Shown here piece after piece: positions 13,439 through 13,969 of a stretch of DNA of 13,969 nucleotides. Position 1 is the stretch's first letter. Every line of letters begins with the position of its first letter. This DNA is from Actinomycetota bacterium (GTDB lineage Bacteria > Actinomycetota > Thermoleophilia > Solirubrobacterales > Solirubrobacteraceae), in assembly GCA_009699565.1 (NCBI GenBank), contig WLNX01000021.1:1-13969 (forward strand). The letters run 5' to 3'. The notes beneath the pieces were generated by a model. The model saw nothing but the letters and a program-made list of their open reading frames with translations. It ran no database searches and was not told the DNA's origin. The position numbers were made by a program, and so were the translations under genes.

Positions 13439-13969
13439 CTACTTGCGCGCTTGGGCCAGCAGGCGGTTGCGTGCCGCGGCGCTCATCTTCCGCAGCGTCA
13501 CCGTGACGAGGCGCGGCGTGGGGCCCTGGTAGATCTTCAGCGTTGCCCGTGAACTCGTTCCGGCGGCGATCGACCGCGCGAGGCTTGCCGACAGGCGGAA
13601 GTTGACCACCGCGCCGGCCGCGGCCGCGATGTTGACGTAGTGCTTGTCGGTGCCGTTTGAGGTCGTCAGCACCAGCCAGCCCTTGCAGGGTCCGTCGCCG
13701 GCCGTGGCCTTGGAGCGGGCTCGGCCTGTGCCGGTTGCCGACGCGGGAACGCAGTTGACGGCGAGCTGCGCCGTGCGGCCCGTGACGGGCAGCGACGTGC
13801 TGATCGGGGTGAAGACGCCCGGAGTGATGCTCGGCGGCGCGGGAGTCGGATCGGGCGTGGGCTCCGGTGCCTGAACCGTGAAGGCCACGCTGGCCGGGGT
13901 CTGGTCGGTCTTGCCGCCGGCGTTGGTCGCGCGCACGGCAAAGGAGTGGAGGCCGAGTGTCAGCGGTGC
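13439..13969 (-). CDS. Extracellular Ig-like-domain protein, C-terminal part (5' end outside window)
   Basis: The frame is open from the right edge of the window to TAG at 13439-13441, giving the last 176 residues. The first visible part ([20 protein letters not shown], then [10 protein letters not shown]) is the end of a bacterial Ig-like/fibronectin-type repeat of the G-x-HTFxVRATDxxGNTD class found in large secreted surface proteins. A Pro/Thr linker follows (about 36-58: [13 protein letters not shown]). Then comes a C-terminal domain of about 115 residues with two cysteines (VNCVPA and GPCKGW) that may form a disulfide, ending in a basic helix [15 protein letters not shown]. No LPXTG-type sorting signal is present. 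The N terminus, with any signal peptide, lies outside the window. I do not recognise the final domain. Confidence 0.8.
   Translation of the reverse strand, partial: APLTLGLHSFAVRATNAGGKTDQTPASVAFTVQAPEPTPDPTPAPPSITPGVFTPISTSLPVTGRTAQLAVNCVPASATGTGRARSKATAGDGPCKGWLVLTTSNGTDKHYVNIAAAAGAVVNFRLSASLARSIAAGTSSRATLKIYQGPTPRLVTVTLRKMSAAARNRLLAQARK

Overview
This 14 kb window is GC-rich chromosomal DNA, packed with genes on both strands. It looks like a high-GC Gram-positive actinobacterium. The heliorhodopsin, the PPi-type phosphofructokinase signature, the RDD protein, DUF1330 and DUF1295 genes, and several start codons placed 7 nt after a TANNNT box all fit that picture. A member of Thermoleophilia/Solirubrobacterales is my best guess, but this is inference. 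No phage, IS or CRISPR structure was seen.

Layout. Bases 1-1066 (+) hold the 3' end of a formate dehydrogenase-type molybdoenzyme gene and fdhD. tadA (-) follows, then a secreted subtilisin-like protease (+). Bases 2914-7572 (-) form a co-directional run read from right to left: a PlsC-like acyltransferase, a DUF1295 membrane protein, an AI-2E/PerM-family permease, a PPi-type phosphofructokinase, a 28-residue single-pass membrane microprotein and a universal stress protein. A three-part protein (degenerate HATPase, GNAT and an unknown C-terminal domain) is read divergently (+) from this run. Bases 9082-12658 (-) form a second run. It is headed by a heliorhodopsin, followed by a 218-aa protein of unknown family, an RDD membrane protein, a DUF1330 protein and a cytoplasmic L-asparaginase. 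A pentapeptide-repeat protein (+) diverges from the heliorhodopsin. The window closes with tRNA-Arg(ACG) and the 3' end of a secreted Ig-like-domain protein gene, both on the minus strand.

The main item of interest is the heliorhodopsin cluster. The protein has the Schiff-base lysine (K247), the counterion glutamate (E113) and the second cavity histidine (H85). The position expected to hold the first cavity histidine is alanine. Its promoter-like sequence (TTGAGG-N16-TACCGT) sits 7 nt before the ATG, which predicts a leaderless mRNA. The same TANNNT-N7-start arrangement occurs in front of three other first-in-unit genes, while most genes inside runs have Shine-Dalgarno sequences or coupled starts. 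Three tail-to-tail gene pairs meet with 3-4 nt gaps or an 8 nt overlap, leaving no room for conventional terminators.

Functional links: FdhD activates the molybdoenzyme encoded next to it. TadA makes inosine in tRNA-Arg(ACG), and that tRNA is also encoded here. The role of the heliorhodopsin neighbours is not established. No retinal synthesis, photolyase or glutamine synthetase gene lies in the window.
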